Source of the DNA: Bacteroidia bacterium
GTDB lineage: Bacteria > Bacteroidota > Bacteroidia > J057
DNA: 64,000 nt
Direction: 5' to 3'
Assembly: GCA_030430205.1 (NCBI GenBank)
Contig: JAUIGE010000003.1
Span: 62,001-126,000 of the forward strand
The notes under the pieces are model-generated. The model had not been told where the DNA came from and did not search any database. It was given only the letters and a program-made list of their open reading frames with translations. The position numbers were made by a program, and so were the translations under genes. This document shows, piece after piece, positions 60,256 to 64,000 of this stretch. The stretch's first letter is position 1; each line of letters starts with the position of its first letter.

Positions 60256-61260
60256 ATGGATTTTGACGTCCTCATCATCGGCTCCGGCCCCGCCGGCACA
60301 GCCGCCGCCCTCTCCTGCCTGCAGGCAGGTCTGCAGGTCGGTCTCGTCACCAGGGCCTTGCGGCAGGAAGCGGGAGAGGCCTCGCCTCTGCAAAGCATCC
60401 ATCCGGGCGTCCTGCCCCTGCTGGAGCAACTGGGCTTGCAGGGGATCGTCCCCTACAGCAGCAAAGCCACTTTCAGTGGCATCAGGGTGAACGGGCAGTT
60501 GAACAGCCTGAGCCCGGAGGCGGGCGAGACATGGCATGGCCATCACCTGGACCGGCATTTGTTTGATGCCTTTTTGCGCAAGATATTAGAGGCAAGTGAT
60601 GTGACTGTGATGGAGCAGGAGGATATAAAAATCCTGAGAGGTTCAGCTTCTCATCCCCTGGCGATTCAGCTGGCTGGGGGCGAAAAAGTGGGTGCCCGCT
60701 TTCTGATCGATGCCTCAGGCTATCAGCGAAAAACCCGGCATTTTCTGGATCTGGAGGAATATTTCCTCAGCGCGCCCCTGCACTGCTGGACAGGGGTGGC
60801 AGAGCACAAGGCAGGCCTGCCGCCTGCGGTGGCTGAAACGGCATTTTTCCCCAGGAAAAATGGCTGGCTGTGGGTCGCGCCCGAAAGCGCGCAGCGCTTT
60901 ACCTGGACGCAATTGCTCAACCAGAAAAAGCAGCCTTTTGCCCTTCCTTTTCCCGAAGCCCAGCCGATCGGCAAGTTATCTGCTCACAATGTGAGATGGC
61001 GGGTTTTCAGGCCCGTTTGCAAGGAAAAGATTATCTTGTGTGGAGATGCCGCAGGCATGCTAGATCCTGCCGCCGGGCAGGGGATCTTAAACGCACTCAT
61101 GTCTGGCATCATGGCTGCCAGATGTGTAGCGACCAGCCTGGCGCAGCCCCAACTGGAAGCTTTTAGCTTCATGGAGTACGATCAGTGGTTCATCACCCAA
61201 TTCGAAGAAAAAGTCGAAGCACTCAAACGATACTATGCCGGGCTCAATATTGATATGTAA
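60256..61260 (+). CDS. LodB-like FAD-dependent maturation protein
   Basis: 334-aa flavoprotein related to tryptophan halogenase/geranylgeranyl-reductase-like monooxygenases; LodB homologues are needed to form the CTQ cofactor of LodA. FAD motif DFDVLIIGSGPAGTAAALSC with GSGPAG, mid-chain FLIDASGYQRKTR, and the second FAD motif IILCGDAAGMLDPAAGQGIL. I chose ATG 60256; the longer open frame from 60184 would overlap the oxidase's 3' end. No export signal, which fits cofactor formation in the cytoplasm before Tat export of the folded oxidase. 4 bases after the oxidase stop. Confidence 0.88.
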   Translation: MDFDVLIIGSGPAGTAAALSCLQAGLQVGLVTRALRQEAGEASPLQSIHPGVLPLLEQLGLQGIVPYSSKATFSGIRVNGQLNSLSPEAGETWHGHHLDRHLFDAFLRKILEASDVTVMEQEDIKILRGSASHPLAIQLAGGEKVGARFLIDASGYQRKTRHFLDLEEYFLSAPLHCWTGVAEHKAGLPPAVAETAFFPRKNGWLWVAPESAQRFTWTQLLNQKKQPFALPFPEAQPIGKLSAHNVRWRVFRPVCKEKIILCGDAAGMLDPAAGQGILNALMSGIMAARCVATSLAQPQLEAFSFMEYDQWFITQFEEKVEALKRYYAGLNIDM

Positions 61261-61280
61261 AACCTTTAACAAATACCATC

Positions 61281-61394
61281 ATGCCGCAAGAACAAAAGCA
61301 AATTCAGAAGCAGGAAAAAATGCCCAGGAAGCTCAAGAAGAAATTGAAAAAGGAGGAAGCGGAAAGGAAGAAGAAAGAGGAGGAGGAGAAATAG
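61281..61394 (+). CDS. 37-aa Lys/Glu-rich small ORF after lodB-like gene
   Basis: Hand-read frame: MPQEQKQIQKQEKMPRKLKK to a run of K and E, stop TAG at 61392-61394. Over 70 percent of residues are K, E, R or Q, so a single charged helix is predicted. It starts 20 bases past the lodB-like stop on the same strand. It could be a small partner of the oxidase system, or just low-complexity DNA that happens to be open. Confidence 0.35.
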   Translation: MPQEQKQIQKQEKMPRKLKKKLKKEEAERKKKEEEEK

Positions 61395-61429
61395 ACGAAA
61401 TAGGAGGGGAGGGGCTGTGTTGGCATGGA

Positions 61430-62281
61430 TTACCTCCTCTTTTCCATCATCTCAATTTCATGAGCAGATAAGCCCGTTAGTTTAGCAATCAGGTCTTTGG
61501 AAAGGCCTTCTTCCAACGCCTGTTGAGCCATGGCAAATGCTTTACGCATTTCTCCTTCGGCTATACCCTCATCAAAATACGTATCCATTGCACTTTTTAA
61601 ATCCCAATAATCCTTCAAACTCTCCTGATAAACAGCCTGCTCTTTTTTGTTCATTCGGGAGATTTCCGCGAGTTCTAATAAACGCTTAAAAATTCCTTCT
61701 TCTAATTCTTTGGGTCTGTCGGCGAGTTTATGGAGGTTTTTAAAAGCGAAAAGCCATTTTTCATAATCGTTTTCCAGGTATGGGAGTTCTTTGTTGAACT
61801 TAGGGATTTCCAGGTAAATGAATGTTAGTTTTTCATAAAAAACCTGATTTGTTAGGGTTTCCATTAATTGGACATGATGATGAAATTTGGCTTCATCCTC
61901 GTCAAATTGGAAGTCTAAAATTCCGATGGTATAAACTCCCTTCAATTCATACTTCCAATCTTTTCCTTTTGCAGCCTGTTCCTGTATCGCAAAAGTCGAA
62001 TAATAGACGCTTCTATCTTTGAAAAATTGTTGCTTAACTCGTTGAACCTCAACGATAAATTTCTCACCATGCTCATTTGAACAATACAAATCAAAAACCG
62101 CCCTTCTTTCTGTATCGCTTTTTCCTAAATGTTCGTTTTTTAGATAAGTAAGGTCTGTGATTTTTTCTCTTTCTTTTAACAATTCATTGAGAAAACCTAT
62201 GAGCAAGTCCTTATTGGGTTCTTCTCCAAATATCTTCTTAAATCCGTAATCTGTAAAAAGATTTATGAATCGATCGTTCAT
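61430..62281 (-). CDS. Rpn family PD-(D/E)XK nuclease (recombination-promoting / transposase-like)
   Basis: 283-aa protein of the Rpn/PDDEXK transposase-like family. Start MNDRFINLFTDYGFKKIFG is diagnostic. Nuclease residues: Asp64 in RRAVFDLYCSNE and Glu78-x-Gln80 in KFIVEVQRVKQQ. The C-terminal part carries the usual low-complexity tail (YFDEGIAEGEMRKAFAMAQQ, then LTGLSAHEIEMM). Homologues promote RecA-independent recombination, and some Rpn proteins act in anti-phage defence. Single gene in a minus-strand orientation between two plus-strand genes, typical of mobile distribution. Confidence 0.92.
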   Translation of the reverse strand: MNDRFINLFTDYGFKKIFGEEPNKDLLIGFLNELLKEREKITDLTYLKNEHLGKSDTERRAVFDLYCSNEHGEKFIVEVQRVKQQFFKDRSVYYSTFAIQEQAAKGKDWKYELKGVYTIGILDFQFDEDEAKFHHHVQLMETLTNQVFYEKLTFIYLEIPKFNKELPYLENDYEKWLFAFKNLHKLADRPKELEEGIFKRLLELAEISRMNKKEQAVYQESLKDYWDLKSAMDTYFDEGIAEGEMRKAFAMAQQALEEGLSKDLIAKLTGLSAHEIEMMEKRR

Positions 62282-62424
62282 CTTTATTTATTCATTTTTG
62301 TCTAGCAGCAAGATAAGCATTTCTCTTTATGCAAAGAAGCTGATTTCATAGCTAACTCTCCGCCTCACCATTCAATCCGCCCCCTCACTGTAATAATCCC
62401 CTCTCCGCCACCACCAATACCAAC

Positions 62425-64000
62425 ATGAAAAAAACACTACTCACCATCATCACACTCCTCGCCTTCCTCGCTACCTCCGCCCAGGGCGACAAACGCCTCA
62501 AAGGCCTGGAAGCCGACCTCAACGCCATCCTTGAAGTGACCCACGCAGCGGGATTTGCTGTGGCAGTCGTGGAAGGCGATAAGGTCGTCTATGCCAAAGG
62601 CTTTGGCTATAGGGACTATGAAAACAAAGTGCCTGCCGATGCCAATACCCTCTTTGCCATTGGGTCCAGCAGCAAGGCGTTTACCTCGGCCATCCTGGGA
62701 CAGCTACGCGATGAGGACAAATTGTCATTTGATGACAGTCCCATCCAATATGTGCCGGAGTTGAGTTTTTTTAATGAAGAGATGAACAACCAAATCAAGA
62801 TCAAAGATCTGATGTGTCACCGCACGGGATTGCCGCGCCATGATTTTTCATGGTATCTGTTTCCGACTTTTGACAAGGATAGTTTGGTTGCGCGGATTGA
62901 GTTCCAGGAGCCTTTTACAGGCGTCAGGGAGCAGTGGTTTTACAACAACTTCATGTTTTTGACGCAGGGGGTTATAGCAGAGCGCATCACGGGCAAAAGC
63001 TGGGAAGACAACATCAAAGAACGTTTCTTCCAGCCCCTCGGCATGAGCCGATCCAATGTCTCGATCACAGAGCTGGAGCAAAGCTCCAATGTCGCCCTGG
63101 GCTACGGCCTCAAAGATGATACAGTCATCAACAAAATGGCCTATTATCACATAGCAGCCATGAGTCCGGCGGGCAGCATCAACAGCAGCGTGAATGACAT
63201 GACCCATTGGGTAAGCACCTGGATACATAATGGAAAATTTAAAGGAGAGCAAATCCTGCCGGAAACCTATGTAAATGAAGCCATGAGCTCTCAGATGGTC
63301 GTGGGGGGAGGCTTGCCTGACAAAGAATTTCCGGATATGCACATGTCAAATTATGGCTATGGCTGGTTTGTGTCTTCTTACAGAGGGCACTACCGCGTGG
63401 AGCATGGAGGCAATATTGATGGCTTTTCTGCCAATGTAGCCTTTTTCCCCGCTGATAGCCTAGGGATCATTGTACTGGCGAACCAAAATGGATCAGCCGT
63501 ACCCAATCTTGTGAGAAATACGGTGGCAGACCGCATGCTGAAAACAACAAAAACAGATTGGGCAAAACGCTATAAAGAGCAAAGGATCAAGGCGAAGAAA
63601 ATGCAGGTGGAAAATGTAGCTGCCACCAGCAGCGTAGCCAATACCCGCCCTTCTCATATCCTCCAGGATTATACCGGCAAGTATTCCCACCCAGGCTATG
63701 GCAATTTTGTTCTTCAGCTAAAAAACGATTCCCTTTTTGCCGCTTTTTCGAAGAAACGCTTTTATGTGAGCCACTATCACTATGATATCTTTGAGCTTCT
63801 TGAAGTGACCGAAGAAGGGGTAGACACAACAGGATTTGGCAATGTGAAAATCAATTTTGAAACCAATGAGTCAGGAGATATCTCTTTGGCAAAAATAAAA
63901 TTTGAGCCGACCGTAGATCCCCTCGAATTTAGCCGCACCCCCACTTCCATGGAGGTTAAAAAAGAGACCCTGGAACGCTATGTTGGGGAATATATGTTAG
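62425..64000 (+). CDS. Class C beta-lactamase-fold serine hydrolase (3' end cut by window)
   Basis: Read by hand from ATG at 62425; open to the right edge (525 codons seen). Signal peptide (about 1-20, ending TSAQG) implies export. Peptidase S12 / beta-lactamase-related domain with nucleophile SxxK in AIGSSSKAFTSAIL, second motif Tyr-x-Asn in WFYNNFMFLT, and HGG in YRVEHGGNIDGFSANVAFFP. The C-terminal part (from about 420, ILQDYTGKYSHPGYGNFVLQ) is a DUF3471-like lipocalin-type domain; a second such segment starts at the edge (ERYVGEYML). Probably a D-aminopeptidase, esterase or peptidoglycan-active hydrolase rather than a resistance enzyme. Confidence 0.9.
   Translation, partial: MKKTLLTIITLLAFLATSAQGDKRLKGLEADLNAILEVTHAAGFAVAVVEGDKVVYAKGFGYRDYENKVPADANTLFAIGSSSKAFTSAILGQLRDEDKLSFDDSPIQYVPELSFFNEEMNNQIKIKDLMCHRTGLPRHDFSWYLFPTFDKDSLVARIEFQEPFTGVREQWFYNNFMFLTQGVIAERITGKSWEDNIKERFFQPLGMSRSNVSITELEQSSNVALGYGLKDDTVINKMAYYHIAAMSPAGSINSSVNDMTHWVSTWIHNGKFKGEQILPETYVNEAMSSQMVVGGGLPDKEFPDMHMSNYGYGWFVSSYRGHYRVEHGGNIDGFSANVAFFPADSLGIIVLANQNGSAVPNLVRNTVADRMLKTTKTDWAKRYKEQRIKAKKMQVENVAATSSVANTRPSHILQDYTGKYSHPGYGNFVLQLKNDSLFAAFSKKRFYVSHYHYDIFELLEVTEEGVDTTGFGNVKINFETNESGDISLAKIKFEPTVDPLEFSRTPTSMEVKKETLERYVGEYML

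Overview
The window comes from a Bacteroidota chromosome, probably an environmental member of the Saprospiria/Cytophagia side of the phylum. The evidence is a PorP/SprF protein, a PorE-like TPR-propeller-OmpA protein, a secreted protein with a type IX sorting tail, the lack of recognisable Shine-Dalgarno sites, and the style of its FtsX-type permeases. The genus is an inference. I recognised no rRNA, tRNA, CRISPR array, complete insertion sequence or recombinase.

Layout. Positions 1-20.4 kb hold mostly housekeeping and envelope genes: PorP/SprF (cut by the left edge), serine dehydratase beta, a DUF6089-type barrel, an Omp28-like type IX cargo, glpK, sucA, an FtsX permease, upp, a FemAB/GNAT-like protein, a frameshifted KilA-N gene, a polysaccharide-deacetylase-like protein, an MlaE permease, a PorE-like protein and a 3-hydroxybutyryl-CoA dehydrogenase. 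Positions 20.4-28.4 kb form a plus-strand run: a MacAB-type exporter (ATPase, two permeases, adaptor) followed by a ravA-viaA pair. Its first three gene junctions are filled with tandem heptanucleotide repeats. A fourth copy of the repeat family lies in opposite orientation upstream of the mlaE-like gene. Positions 28.4-33.8 kb carry a D-aminoacylase-like amidohydrolase, GNAT proteins, a cysteine-dioxygenase-like protein, the tRNA 2-selenouridine synthase gene mnmH and an FMN reductase.

Positions 33.8-57.1 kb are accessory and rich in defence-type genes. They include a TfoX remnant, a DUF1016 nuclease, a nucleotidyltransferase pair, an AbiE module whose toxin gene is broken by a small inverted-repeat element, a DUF3883 protein, and then a sharply AT-rich six-gene minus-strand operon (43.8-57.0 kb). 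That operon is a DISARM-like anti-phage system: a cytosine-5 methyltransferase (DrmMII type), a NERD nuclease-helicase fusion, a 774-aa DrmE candidate, the DrmA helicase, DrmB (DUF1998) and a 353-aa protein of unknown family. The 353-aa protein sits where DISARM normally carries the phospholipase-D protein DrmC, and no PLD motif is visible anywhere in the operon. I regard this variant as the most likely undescribed system in the window. The methyltransferase would mark self DNA; DrmA and DrmB would form the core that acts on incoming DNA; the NERD helicase and the 353-aa protein are candidate replacement effectors.

Positions 57.5-64 kb hold a Tat-exported LodA-like CTQ oxidase with its LodB-like maturation flavoprotein and a tiny Lys/Glu-rich ORF, an Rpn-family nuclease, and a class C beta-lactamase-fold serine hydrolase cut by the right edge.
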